In this document: piece by piece, positions 46,030 to 54,752 of the stretch | How the letters are laid out: each line of letters begins with the position of its first letter | Position numbering within the stretch: position 1 is the first letter of the stretch | Assembly: GCF_902829295.1 (NCBI RefSeq) | Contig: NZ_CADEPL010000053.1 | Coordinates: 50,839-114,838 of the forward strand | Direction of reading: 5' to 3' | Source: Vogesella oryzae | GTDB taxonomy: Bacteria; Pseudomonadota; Gammaproteobacteria; Burkholderiales; Chromobacteriaceae | Length of the DNA: 64,000 nucleotides | Notes under the pieces: generated by a model | What the model saw: the letters and a program-made list of their open reading frames with translations, nothing else | Told to the model about the DNA's origin: nothing | Database searches by the model: none | Program-made: the position numbers and the translations under genes

Positions 46030-47148
46030 TTAGGCGCTGAGCAGATGGCCGCTGCGCCGGATCTGTTTGCCGCTGACAAAAGCGATGCTTTCGCCGCGAC
46101 GGGTAAAACGCTTGTCGGAACGCGCATACAGCAGGCCACGCTGGCTGGCGCGTACGGTCTGCCGCTCGCCGCTGACCGGATTGATGATGTCGGCCACCGC
46201 GTCGCCGGCTTCCAGCCAGCTTCCCGGCGCGACATGGAATGACAGCAGGCCGGCGACCGGCGCCTGCAGATCCTCGCTACCGGCCAGCGGGCAGGCTTCG
46301 GCACGCGGGTGCGGGCCGGTCAGACCGCGCTGGCTGAATACGCCGTACTCCGCCAGCCAGTCCATCAGGCCGGCGGCATCGTGCGCCGCCACGACATCGC
46401 CGACATCGCACTGTCCGCGCAGCTCCACCGTGGTGGCAAAGCAGCCGCTGCCCAGTGGCAATTCGGCACCAAAGTGCGTGCGCAGCCGGTCCCAGGTAGT
46501 GCTGCAAGCTTCGTCGAAGGCATTGCCGCCGCTGACCTCGGCCAGCAGCAGCACGCTGGCTCCCAGGTGCCGCGCCAGCGCTTGTGCCTCAAGCTCGCCG
46601 GATGGAGTGGAATACAGATGCAGCACCGCCTCCAGATCGCAGTGCAGATCCAGCACCGCATCGGCATCGCAGGCCAGTTGCAGCAACACGCGGCGCAGCG
46701 AGGCCAGCTCGGTCTGCGGCTGCAGCTCCTGCAGCAATGCCTGCATGTTCTGGCGCACCAGCGCACAGTTGGCCGCAGCATCGCTGCCCAACCGGCCAGT
46801 CAGCGCGGTCACCAGCTGCGGATACAGATCCGGGTAATGGCGGTTGAAGTTCTCGCCGCTGTGCAGCTCGAAACGGCCGATGCCCTCGCCGTAAAGCGCC
46901 TGCGCCAGCCCCGTCGGGTTGGCGCACGGCACCACCACCACCTCCCCCGTCAGCCGGCCTGCGTCTTCCGCCTGCTGCAGCAGCGGCAGCAGATGCCACA
47001 ACACCAGCTGCCCCGGATGTTCGTCGGCATGCAGACCGGCCTGCAGATACACCTTGCGACCGCTGCCGGGCTGGCCGAAGTGGTGGCTGATCACACAGCG
47101 CTCGGTACCGGGCACATCGGAAATCAGGGGATGCCGTTTTGTCTGCAT
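46030..47148 (-). CDS. Aspartoacylase/succinylglutamate-desuccinylase family deacylase
   Basis: A 372-residue M14-like zinc hydrolase. Zinc ligands are in LQAGLHADEHPGQLV (H and E) and LDLHCDLEAVLHLY (H); NFNRHYPD holds the substrate-binding N/R. The family removes N-acyl groups from amino acids (AstE, aspartoacylase, DoeB of ectoine breakdown). It opens the minus-strand operon with the amino-acid importer, so it probably deacylates the imported compound. ATG 47148 with GGAA upstream is preferred over TTG 47163. Divergent from the thiolase across an operator region. Confidence 0.87.
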   Translation of the reverse strand: MQTKRHPLISDVPGTERCVISHHFGQPGSGRKVYLQAGLHADEHPGQLVLWHLLPLLQQAEDAGRLTGEVVVVPCANPTGLAQALYGEGIGRFELHSGENFNRHYPDLYPQLVTALTGRLGSDAAANCALVRQNMQALLQELQPQTELASLRRVLLQLACDADAVLDLHCDLEAVLHLYSTPSGELEAQALARHLGASVLLLAEVSGGNAFDEACSTTWDRLRTHFGAELPLGSGCFATTVELRGQCDVGDVVAAHDAAGLMDWLAEYGVFSQRGLTGPHPRAEACPLAGSEDLQAPVAGLLSFHVAPGSWLEAGDAVADIINPVSGERQTVRASQRGLLYARSDKRFTRRGESIAFVSGKQIRRSGHLLSA

Positions 47149-47180
47149 GGGTATGTTCCGCAATTTTGTCTATACAGTTA

Positions 47181-47203
47181 GTTCGCTTTACGAACGGAAG
47201 TTC
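47181..47203 (+). promoter_or_regulatory. Operator A: GTTC-N7-GAAC-N4-GTTC
   Basis: Half-sites GTTC at 47181, GAAC at 47192 and GTTC at 47200, between the divergent deacylase and thiolase genes. The same three half-sites with identical spacing occur in reverse orientation at 50921-50943. The likely binder is the IclR-family protein encoded at 50048-50890. Confidence 0.72.
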
Positions 47204-47297
47204 GTGTGACAAAAATATCTACCCATAGAATCGCTTTGTCAAATGCTAATACCCGATTCTTCTAAGCCGAAAACTGCAAGAAAGTGAGAAAAACCAC

Positions 47298-48500
47298 ATG
47301 GATGCGTACATCGTTGACGGCGTTCGGACGCCATTTGCCCGCTTTGCCGGCAGTTTGTGCGATGTAAGAACAGATGATCTGGCCGCCAGCATCATTGCTT
47401 CGCTGCTGGCGCGCCAGCCGCAGCTGGACAGCGGCCATATCGACGAAGTCTTCATGGGCTGCGCCAACCAGGCCGGCGAAGACAACCGTAATGTGGCGCG
47501 CATGGCGGCACTACTGGCTGGATTGCCGGTTTCCATTCCCGGCGTCACGGTGAACCGGCTGTGCGCCTCGGGACTGGAGGCGGTGATCCAGGCGGCAAGG
47601 GGCATCCACGCTGGCGATATGCAGTTGGCAATTGCCGGCGGCGTGGAAAGCATGAGCCGTTCGCCCTACGTGATGGCCAAGCCGGACAGCGCCTTCGCCC
47701 GCAACTGTGGCCTGGAAGACACAACCATCGGCTGGCGGCTGATCAACCCGCGCATGCGCAAGCTGTATGGCGTGGAAAGCAACCCGGAAACCGCGGAAAA
47801 CCTGGCGCGCGAGCTGAACATCAGCCGCGAGGATCAGGATGCCTATGCCTGGCGCAGCCAGCAACGCACCGCCGAAGCGCTGGCCAGTGGCTACTTTGCC
47901 GACGAGATTGTCGCGGTTACGCGACAGGGCAAGCGTGGCGAACAGCTTGCCAGCAGCCACGACGAACACCCGCGACCGGAAGCCACACTGGAGGGGTTGG
48001 CCGCACTGAAGCCCATCGTCCACCCTGCCGGCACGGTCACCGCCGGCAACGCCTCCGGCATCAATGACGGCAGCTGCGCGCTACTGCTGGCCAGCGCGCA
48101 GGCACTGCAACAGCACGGCCTGCAGCCACTGGCTCGCGTCATCGGTGCCGCCTCTGCCGGGGTGGAACCACGGGTGATGGGGATCGGGCCGGTACCGGCC
48201 ATCCGCCAGCTGCTGCAACGCTTCCGGCTGACCATGCAGGACATCGACCTGCTGGAAATCAACGAAGCATTTGCCGCGCAGGTACTGGCCTGCACCCGCG
48301 AACTGGGACTGCCGGACGACAGCCGCAAGGTCAATCCGAACGGCGGAGCCATCGCGCTGGGACACCCGCTGGGCGCCAGCGGTGCACGGCTGGTACTGAG
48401 CGCGGCGCGCGAGCTGCAGCGCCGCCAGGGACGCTACACCATCGTCAGCCTGTGCGTCGGCGTCGGCCAGGGGCTGGCGCTGCTAATGGAACGCTGCTGA
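47298..48500 (+). CDS. Thiolase, 3-oxoadipyl-CoA thiolase (PcaF) type
   Basis: A 400-residue thiolase, the length of PcaF. The acylation cysteine lies in TVNRLCASGLEAV (about residue 90), with NEAFAAQ, GGAIALGHPLGASGARL and CVGVGQGLA supplying the His and second Cys. FMGCANQAGEDNRNVARMAALLAGLP is a PcaF-type signature as I recall it. It would cleave a 3-oxoacyl-CoA to acetyl-CoA plus a shorter acyl-CoA; with 3-oxoadipyl-CoA the product is succinyl-CoA. It is monocistronic, divergent from the deacylase operon, and ends at an inverted pair of repeat elements. Confidence 0.9.
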   Translation: MDAYIVDGVRTPFARFAGSLCDVRTDDLAASIIASLLARQPQLDSGHIDEVFMGCANQAGEDNRNVARMAALLAGLPVSIPGVTVNRLCASGLEAVIQAARGIHAGDMQLAIAGGVESMSRSPYVMAKPDSAFARNCGLEDTTIGWRLINPRMRKLYGVESNPETAENLARELNISREDQDAYAWRSQQRTAEALASGYFADEIVAVTRQGKRGEQLASSHDEHPRPEATLEGLAALKPIVHPAGTVTAGNASGINDGSCALLLASAQALQQHGLQPLARVIGAASAGVEPRVMGIGPVPAIRQLLQRFRLTMQDIDLLEINEAFAAQVLACTRELGLPDDSRKVNPNGGAIALGHPLGASGARLVLSAARELQRRQGRYTIVSLCVGVGQGLALLMERC

Positions 48501-48512
48501 GCGCACAGCAGT

Positions 48513-48545
48513 CTGCGGCCAACCTGGCAACAAGGTTGGCCGCAG
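48513..48545. terminator. Bidirectional terminator made of an inverted pair of the 10-mer repeat
   Basis: CTGCGGCCAACCT (48513-48525) and AGGTTGGCCGCAG (48533-48545) form a perfect 13-bp stem with a 7-base loop, in the 60-base gap between the convergent thiolase and M81 genes. Neisseria DUS pairs serve as terminators in the same way. Confidence 0.85.
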
Positions 48546-48560
48546 TGGCTTGGCTGCCAG

Positions 48561-50051
48561 CTAGGCGCGCGCGGCGCTGGCGTGGCGGTACGGCAGCAGC
48601 GTCAGATCCAGTGCCGCCGGCCCCGGGCTGTCGGTATCGATGATGCGCGCCAGCCGCGCGGCAAAGGCGGCGCGGAAGTGGTTTTTCGCCTTCACGCACC
48701 ACAACCCCACCGTGTCCAGATCGATGCCGTGCATGCGGCACCACGCCGGGTCGTTGGGCGAGCGGCAGGTTTCGGTGACTACCACACGGATGCGGCCGCT
48801 GCGCAGCACCACACTGCGCCCCCAGTCGCAGGCCAGCCCGCGCTCCATCGGCCCCTCGTTGACAAAGCGGCCATCGCATAGCCGCTCCACCGTGCCGCGA
48901 AACGGTACCGGCGCACCGTAAGCGCTGCTGACACGGCCGCCCAGCTGCACTTGCAGCGTCGCGCCCGCGCCCAACTCGCAGGCCAGCCGCACCACGGCCG
49001 GATCGTGAATGAAACAGAACACCGTCTCGCACGCCGGCGGTGCGGCCAACAGCGCCGCCAGCAGCGCCGGCGTATCGCCGATGCCGCCGGACATCGGGTT
49101 GTCGGCCGGTTCCAGCACCGCCACACAGCCGCCATGCTGCGCGCGCCACGCCAGCGCCTCGGCGATGCCCTGCTGCGGGTCCAGCAGGCGCACGCGAAAG
49201 CGCGCGGCCCGCTGGCGAATGTGCGCCGCCAGTTCGTCCGCCAACCGCCGCGCCTGCAGCGGATCGCCAGCCACACACACGCTGGCGCTGGCACCGCAGT
49301 GCGGGGTATCCGCATAGGCAAAACCGCCGAACGGCGTGGCATCCAGCACCCCCGGCAGTTGCCGCAGCTCCGCCGCCAGTTGCTCCAGCTCGGCCATTGG
49401 CCCGCTGGCGGTGGTCATGGCATGACTGGGCAGCAGCACCCCGGCCGGCACGATGGCGCTGCACGGCTTGTGACCGTCGCGGATCGCCTGCTGCAGCAAC
49501 GAGATCGCCTGCCAGCCGGTGTCGTACATATCGATATGCGGGTAAGTCTTGTAGCCGACCACGATGTCGGCAAGGCCGGCAATCTCCGGCGCCAGATTGG
49601 CGTGCATGTCGAAGCTGGCCGCCAGCGGCAGCGTGTCGCCGATCAACGCTCGCACCGCGGCCAACAGTGTGTACTCCGGCGCCAGCTCGCCGTCGCACAC
49701 CATGGCGCCGTGCAGCGAAAAATACACGCCATCGATCCGCTCGCGCGCCAGCAGCTCACGCAGCGGTTGCAGCAGGCTGAGCTGCAGCTGCTGCCAGTCG
49801 TCGGCAGCGATACTGCCGCCGGGCGCCGCCGCGGCGCACTGCAGCCAGTGAATACGGCAATCCGGCTGCTGGCGGGCAAACGCTTCCACCGCACCCATTT
49901 CTGTGGCGGTATCACGATAAAAAGCCGGTGCCTCGGCACCGGCTACCCATTCGCGGGCGCGGAAATCGTCCAGTCCGGTGGGCACCGGGCAGAAGCTGTT
50001 GCCCTCGAACCAGCAGCGCAGTACTGCGATGCGGCTGCCGGCGGCACTCAT
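48561..50051 (-). CDS. M81-family (MlrC-like) metallopeptidase
   Basis: A 496-residue protein. SFDMHANLAPEIAGLADIVVGYKTYPHIDMYDTG contains the zinc-binding D, H and H of the MlrC family (microcystin-degrading peptidase and relatives), and FSLHGAMVCDGELAPE is also typical. Most members have unknown substrates; an amide or isopeptide is likely. The ATG overlaps the stop of the IclR gene by 4 bases (ATGA), so the two are translated together. ATG 50051 gives the family N-terminus; the frame upstream belongs to the IclR region. Repeat copy at 49041. Confidence 0.85.
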   Translation of the reverse strand: MSAAGSRIAVLRCWFEGNSFCPVPTGLDDFRAREWVAGAEAPAFYRDTATEMGAVEAFARQQPDCRIHWLQCAAAAPGGSIAADDWQQLQLSLLQPLRELLARERIDGVYFSLHGAMVCDGELAPEYTLLAAVRALIGDTLPLAASFDMHANLAPEIAGLADIVVGYKTYPHIDMYDTGWQAISLLQQAIRDGHKPCSAIVPAGVLLPSHAMTTASGPMAELEQLAAELRQLPGVLDATPFGGFAYADTPHCGASASVCVAGDPLQARRLADELAAHIRQRAARFRVRLLDPQQGIAEALAWRAQHGGCVAVLEPADNPMSGGIGDTPALLAALLAAPPACETVFCFIHDPAVVRLACELGAGATLQVQLGGRVSSAYGAPVPFRGTVERLCDGRFVNEGPMERGLACDWGRSVVLRSGRIRVVVTETCRSPNDPAWCRMHGIDLDTVGLWCVKAKNHFRAAFAARLARIIDTDSPGPAALDLTLLPYRHASAARA

Positions 50052-50890
50052 TCCGCGCTCCGCGGCTGCGGCCCCAGCGCGGTAACCGGCTGCAGACGGT
50101 GACCCAGCGCCTGCGACAGCGATGTCACCGCCTGGCGCAGCGGCGGCAGCAGCCGACGCACCATATCCTCCGGCGAGGTGGTGGCGCGCGAGGCGCTGAT
50201 ATTCACCGCCGCCACGATCTGGCCGGCGCTGTTGCGTACCGGCACCGCCAGCGAGCACAAGCCGGTTTCCAGCTCTTCGTCGATCAGCGCATAGCCCTGG
50301 CTGCGGTCGGCGGCAATGCGTGCGGCCAACATGCCCGGATCGGTAATGGTTTTTACCGTCAGCGCCGGAAACGGCCCCTGCGCCAGGTAACTGTCCAGTT
50401 GCGCCTGGGTGTAGCCGCCCAGCAACACCCGCCCCATCGAGGTAGCGTAGGCGGGCAGCCGCGTGCCCACCCCCAGCGAGATGGTGATGATCTTGCGGGT
50501 CGGCACCCGGGCGATATAGACGATGTCGTTGCCATCCAGCACCGACATCGAGCAGCTCTCCCCCACCTCCGCCGCCACCTGGTTGAGCACCGGTTGCGCC
50601 AGCTCCGGCACGCCCAGCGCCGACAGGTAGGCATAACCCAGCTCCAGCACCCGCGGCAGCAGGAAGAACTGGCGGCCGTCCTGACCGACATAACCCAGAT
50701 GCACCAGCGTCAGCAGGATGCGGCGCGCGGCGGCGCGCGACAGGCCGCTGACCTCGGCCACTTCCGACAGCGTCATGGCACGCGATTCGGCACCGAAAGC
50801 CTTGATTACCGCCAGCCCGCGGGCAAACGACTGCACGTACTCATCCGACTGCGGCGATTTTTTTTCCGGCTCGACATTTGACAAAGACAT
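50048..50890 (-). CDS. IclR-family regulator, PcaR-like
   Basis: A 280-residue protein with an N-terminal winged helix (MTLSEVAEVSGLSRAAARRILLTLVHLGYV, residues 40-70) and a C-terminal effector domain. VYIARVPTRKIITISLGVGTRLPAYATSMGRVLLGGY closely follows the pattern of PcaR/PcaU/CatR regulators of 3-oxoadipate pathways. It is divergent from the aminotransferase at 50979, with operator B between, and is coupled to the M81 gene. It probably controls both halves of the cluster; the inducer is inferred to be 3-oxoadipate or a similar acid. Confidence 0.9.
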   Translation of the reverse strand: MSLSNVEPEKKSPQSDEYVQSFARGLAVIKAFGAESRAMTLSEVAEVSGLSRAAARRILLTLVHLGYVGQDGRQFFLLPRVLELGYAYLSALGVPELAQPVLNQVAAEVGESCSMSVLDGNDIVYIARVPTRKIITISLGVGTRLPAYATSMGRVLLGGYTQAQLDSYLAQGPFPALTVKTITDPGMLAARIAADRSQGYALIDEELETGLCSLAVPVRNSAGQIVAAVNISASRATTSPEDMVRRLLPPLRQAVTSLSQALGHRLQPVTALGPQPRSAE

Positions 50891-50920
50891 CGGGGAGTCC
50901 TCAGAATCAATTCACTTTTT

Positions 50921-50943
50921 GAACAAATGTTCTTTCTGCGAAC
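50921..50943 (-). promoter_or_regulatory. Operator B: GAAC-N4-GTTC-N7-GAAC
   Basis: Half-sites GAAC at 50921, GTTC at 50929 and GAAC at 50940: the reverse complement arrangement of operator A (47181-47203), with the same 4- and 7-base spacers. It lies between the IclR gene and the aminotransferase gene. Confidence 0.72.
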
Positions 50944-50978
50944 AATATTACCATAACATCATCAAGCGGGAGCAACTA

Positions 50979-52286
50979 ATGCGGCCTGAGCGCGAGACAG
51001 TCTTACACAGCTGGTGCAAACAAACCGAGTGGCAGGCACCGACCATTGTCGGCGGCGCAGGTGCCCACTTCTGGGACGAAGCCGGCAACCGCTGGCTGGA
51101 CATGTCCAGTCTGGCCGAATCCAACCACCTCGGACACCAGCATCCGAAAGTGGTTGCTGCCATCCGCGAACAGGCCGAGAAACTGTGCTTTGTCACCAGC
51201 AGCTGGGGCGCACAGCCGCGCGCCGAACTGGCCGAACAGCTGCTGGACAAGAGCGGTTTTGCCGGTGGCCGGGTGTTCTTTACCCTCGGCGGCGCCGATG
51301 CCAACGAAAACGCCATCAAGTTCGCGCGCTGGGCCTCCGGCAAAGCCAATGGCCAGGTGATTACCCGCCATCGCTCCTACCACGGCGCCTCGCCGGCCAC
51401 CATCAGCCTGTCCGGCGACAGCCGCGCCTGGGCGCAACCGGCGATGCCCGGCGTGATCCACGCACTGCCGCCCTACTGCTACCGCTGCCCGTTCGGCCAG
51501 CAATATCCATCCTGTAACACCCGCTGCGCCGACCATGTCGCCGACCTGTTCGCCTGGGAACACCCGTCACGGGTGGCAGCGGTGCTGATGGAGGCCCATG
51601 CCGGCACCAATGGCATCGTGGCGCCACCAGACTACTGGCCAAGGTTGGCCGCGCATTGCCGCCAGCACGGCGTGTACCTGATTGCCGACGAAGTGATGGC
51701 CGGCTTTGGCCGCACCGGCAAGTGGTTTGCCTGGCAGCACCACGGCGAGGCCGGCCGCCCGGACATGATGACGCTGGCCAAGGGGCTGACCGGCGCCCAC
51801 CTGCCACTGGGCGCGGTGGTGCTGTCGGCGGAGATCGCCGGGCAACTGGAAAACCAGCAGCTGTACACCGGCCTGACCTACTGCGGCCACCCGCTGTCCT
51901 GCGCCGCCGGCGTGGCGGCGCTACGCGCCTATCAGGAAGAAGGGCTGATCGAGCGCTCGGCGCGGCTGGGCGCGCAAATGCACGCCAGCCTGCGCGAGCT
52001 GGCGCGGCGCCACCCGGTAATAGGCGACGTACGCGGCGAAGGGCTGTTCGCCATCGTCGAGCTGGTGGCCGAGCGCGAGCGCCGCACACCACTGGCGGCC
52101 TGGCCGGACACCCCGGCCGCGCTGAAGCAGCTGGTGAAGGACGCCCGCGAGCAGGGCGTGTCCTTCGCCGTGCGCGGCAACCTGATTGTGCTGGCGCCAC
52201 CGCTGGTAATCGCCGAGCAGGACCTCGCCGATGCGCTGGGCCTGCTCGACCGCCTGCTGGCACGCCATTTTCCGCAACCGGCTTGA
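50979..52286 (+). CDS. Class III aminotransferase
   Basis: A 435-residue PLP enzyme: FFTLGGADANENAIKFAR, YLIADEVMAGFGRTGKW and the PLP lysine in MMTLAKGLTGAHLP. It resembles taurine/beta-alanine:pyruvate-type aminotransferases. GGGAG precedes ATG 50979. It is first in the plus-strand operon with an aldehyde dehydrogenase, CoA-transferase and another aminotransferase, so its product probably feeds these. A variant of the repeat (51644) lies inside. Confidence 0.92.
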   Translation: MRPERETVLHSWCKQTEWQAPTIVGGAGAHFWDEAGNRWLDMSSLAESNHLGHQHPKVVAAIREQAEKLCFVTSSWGAQPRAELAEQLLDKSGFAGGRVFFTLGGADANENAIKFARWASGKANGQVITRHRSYHGASPATISLSGDSRAWAQPAMPGVIHALPPYCYRCPFGQQYPSCNTRCADHVADLFAWEHPSRVAAVLMEAHAGTNGIVAPPDYWPRLAAHCRQHGVYLIADEVMAGFGRTGKWFAWQHHGEAGRPDMMTLAKGLTGAHLPLGAVVLSAEIAGQLENQQLYTGLTYCGHPLSCAAGVAALRAYQEEGLIERSARLGAQMHASLRELARRHPVIGDVRGEGLFAIVELVAERERRTPLAAWPDTPAALKQLVKDAREQGVSFAVRGNLIVLAPPLVIAEQDLADALGLLDRLLARHFPQPA

Positions 52287-52310
52287 TCCGACTGTCCAAG
52301 GAGACACGGC

Positions 52311-53879
52311 ATGAGCAGCTTCCGCCTGACCTATTCCACCATGTTCAACCCGCCGGACGAGCTGCACCAGGCCTTCGAGGCGGCACTGGCGCGCGCCCAG
52401 GCACAGCTTGGCCAACGCCACGGCCTGTTCATCGACGGCGAGGAGGTGTTCTGCCAGGCGCAGTTCGCCAGCCGCAGCCCGATCGACAGCGAGCAGGTGC
52501 TGGGCCACTTCCAGCTGGCCGGTAGCGAGGAAGTGGATGCCGCCATGCAGGCGGCACAAGCCGCCTACCCCGGCTGGCGGCGCACCCCGTGGCCGCAGCG
52601 GGTGGCATTGCTGCGCAAGGTGGCGGATCTGGTGGAGCAACGGGTGTACGACATCGCCGCAGTAGTGGCACTGGAAGTCGGTAAGAACCGCATGGAAGCG
52701 CTGGGCGAAGTGCAGGAAGTCGCCGATTTCTTCCGCTGCTATGCCGACGATTTCGAGCGCAACAATGGTTTCGACCACACCTTGCCGGATGACCCGGTAG
52801 CCGGCTACCGCAGCCACAATCGCTCCGTCCTCAAGCCCTACGGTGTGTGGGGCGTGGTGGCGCCGTTCAACTTCCCGTTCGCGCTGACCGGCGGACCGGT
52901 GGCCGCCGCGCTGGTCACCGGCAATACCGTGGTGATGAAGGCGCCCAGCGACACGCCGTATGCGGTACGGCTGCTGAGCGACTGCCTGCGCGATGCCGGC
53001 CTGCCGCGCGGCGTGTTCAACTTCATTACCGGCAGCGGTAGCGTGGCCGGCAAGGCACTGATCGAGCATCCGCTGCTTGCCGGCATCACCTTTACCGGCT
53101 CTTACCACACCGGCATGGCCATCTACCGCCACTTTGCCGCCGGCGCCTATCCGCGCCCGGCGGTGCTGGAGATGGGCGGCAAGAATGCCGCCATCGTCAC
53201 CCGCCACGCCGACCTGGACCGCGCCGCGCTGGGCATCATGCGCTCCGCCTTCGGCCTCTCCGGGCAGAAGTGCTCTGCGCTGTCGCGGGTGTATGTGGAA
53301 GAGAGCGTGGCCGACACGCTGATCGACAAACTGCTGAGCCATATTTGCCAGCTCAAGGTCGGCAACCCGCTGCAAGCCGGCGTCTACATGGGGCCGGTGG
53401 CCACCCCGGCGGCTGCGGCCAACTACGAGCTGTACTGCGCCCAGCTGCATGCCAGCGCCAAGGTACTGTGCGGCGGCCAGCGGCTGCTCGATGGAGAGAT
53501 GGAAAACGGACTGTTCTGCGCGCCGACGCTGGCGGAGGCGCCAGTCGACCACCCGCTGTTCAGCCAGGAAATGTTCCTGCCGATCCTGATGCTGGCCCGC
53601 GTGGCGGACAAGGAAGCGGCGCTGGCCGAGGCCAACCGCGTGGAGCTGGGACTGACTGCCGGCATGTACGGCAGCGAGGAAGAAGTGGCCTGGTTCCTCG
53701 ACAACATCGAAGCCGGCGTCACCTACAGCAACCGCCCGCAGGGTGCCACCACCGGTGCCTGGCCAGGCTACCAGCCGTTTGGCGGCTGGAAAGGCTCCGG
53801 CAGCACCGGCAAGGCCATCGCCTCGTTCTACTACCTGCCGCTGTACATGCGCGAGCAATCGCAAACCGTCGTGGAGTAA
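52311..53879 (+). CDS. NAD(P)-dependent aldehyde dehydrogenase, P5C-dehydrogenase-like
   Basis: A 522-residue ALDH. APFNFPFALTGGPVAAALVTGNTVVMKAPSDTPY, the catalytic glutamate in LEMGGKNAAIV and the catalytic cysteine in SGQKCSALSRVYVEE are present. The GQKCSA.SRVYV pattern and length are those of 1-pyrroline-5-carboxylate (glutamate semialdehyde) dehydrogenases rather than betaine-type ALDHs. It may act on an amino-acid semialdehyde, for example 3-amino-6-oxohexanoate, in this pathway. Three bases separate it from the CoA-transferase. Confidence 0.92.
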   Translation: MSSFRLTYSTMFNPPDELHQAFEAALARAQAQLGQRHGLFIDGEEVFCQAQFASRSPIDSEQVLGHFQLAGSEEVDAAMQAAQAAYPGWRRTPWPQRVALLRKVADLVEQRVYDIAAVVALEVGKNRMEALGEVQEVADFFRCYADDFERNNGFDHTLPDDPVAGYRSHNRSVLKPYGVWGVVAPFNFPFALTGGPVAAALVTGNTVVMKAPSDTPYAVRLLSDCLRDAGLPRGVFNFITGSGSVAGKALIEHPLLAGITFTGSYHTGMAIYRHFAAGAYPRPAVLEMGGKNAAIVTRHADLDRAALGIMRSAFGLSGQKCSALSRVYVEESVADTLIDKLLSHICQLKVGNPLQAGVYMGPVATPAAAANYELYCAQLHASAKVLCGGQRLLDGEMENGLFCAPTLAEAPVDHPLFSQEMFLPILMLARVADKEAALAEANRVELGLTAGMYGSEEEVAWFLDNIEAGVTYSNRPQGATTGAWPGYQPFGGWKGSGSTGKAIASFYYLPLYMREQSQTVVE

Positions 53880-53882
53880 AGC

Positions 53883-54752
53883 ATGAGCCAATCCCTTTTC
53901 ATGCCGCTGGCCGAGGCGGTACGCCACTTCGTGCATGACGGCGACAGCGTGGCGCTGGAAGGCTTCACCCACCTGATTCCGTTTGCCGCCGGCCACGAGA
54001 TCATCCGCCAGGAAAAGCGCCACCTGACGCTGATCCGCATGACGCCGGACATTATTTACGACCAGATGATAGGCATGGGCTGCGCCGACAAACTGGTGTT
54101 CTCCTGGGGCGGCAATCCTGGCGTCGGTTCGATCCACCGTTTTCGCGATGCCTACGAGCACAGCTGGCCCCGGCCGCTGGCGATCGAGGAATACAGCCAC
54201 GCCGCCATGGCCGCCATGTACCAGGCCGGTGCCTCCCGGCTGCCGTTTGCCACCCTGCGCGGCTTCATCGGCAACGACCTGCCGCAGTACAACCACAACA
54301 TCCGTCAGGTGGAATGCCCGTTCAGCGGCGAAAGGTTGGCCGCAGTGCCGGCGCTGAACCCGGACGTAACCATCCTGCATGCGCAGCGTGCCGACCGCCA
54401 CGGCAATGTGTGGATCAAGGGCATCGTCGGCGCCCAGAAGGAAGCCGCGCTGGCCGCCAAGCGGGTGATCGTCACCGTGGAAGAACAGGTGGACGAGCTG
54501 GAGGCACCGCTGAACGCGGTAATCCTGCCGCACTGGACGCTAGCCGCCGTGTGCGTGGTGCCGCGCGGCGCACACCCTTCCTACGCCCACGGCCACTACA
54601 GCCGCGACAACGCCTTCTGCATTGCCTGGGATGCCATCTCGCGCGAGCGCGACAGCTTCCTGGCCTGGATGGATCGCCACGTGATGCAGGTGCGCGATTT
54701 TGCCGAAACCCTGCAGCTGATCACCGCGGCACAACGCACGGAGCTGGCATGA
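53883..54752 (+). CDS. 3-oxoadipate CoA-transferase-like subunit A (CatI type)
   Basis: A 289-residue alpha subunit. GDSVALEGFTHLIPFAAGHEIIRQ, LIRMTPDIIYDQMIGMGCADKLVFSWGGNPGVGS and GAHPSYAHGHYSRDN match my memory of CatI from Pseudomonas 3-oxoadipate breakdown closely. The enzyme moves CoA from succinyl-CoA to a 3-oxo acid. Subunit B follows with a 4-base overlap. No catechol or protocatechuate genes are near, so the acid must come from another route. Repeat copy at 54335. Confidence 0.92.
   Translation: MSQSLFMPLAEAVRHFVHDGDSVALEGFTHLIPFAAGHEIIRQEKRHLTLIRMTPDIIYDQMIGMGCADKLVFSWGGNPGVGSIHRFRDAYEHSWPRPLAIEEYSHAAMAAMYQAGASRLPFATLRGFIGNDLPQYNHNIRQVECPFSGERLAAVPALNPDVTILHAQRADRHGNVWIKGIVGAQKEAALAAKRVIVTVEEQVDELEAPLNAVILPHWTLAAVCVVPRGAHPSYAHGHYSRDNAFCIAWDAISRERDSFLAWMDRHVMQVRDFAETLQLITAAQRTELA

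Noticed and set aside
51921..54533. Very long open frame (870 codons) on the minus strand opposite the aminotransferase, ALDH and CoA-transferase genes
   Set aside because: High-GC antisense shadow: the plus-strand genes have clear families, and the antisense product is a low-complexity His/Gln/Arg/Gly-rich sequence with no domain.
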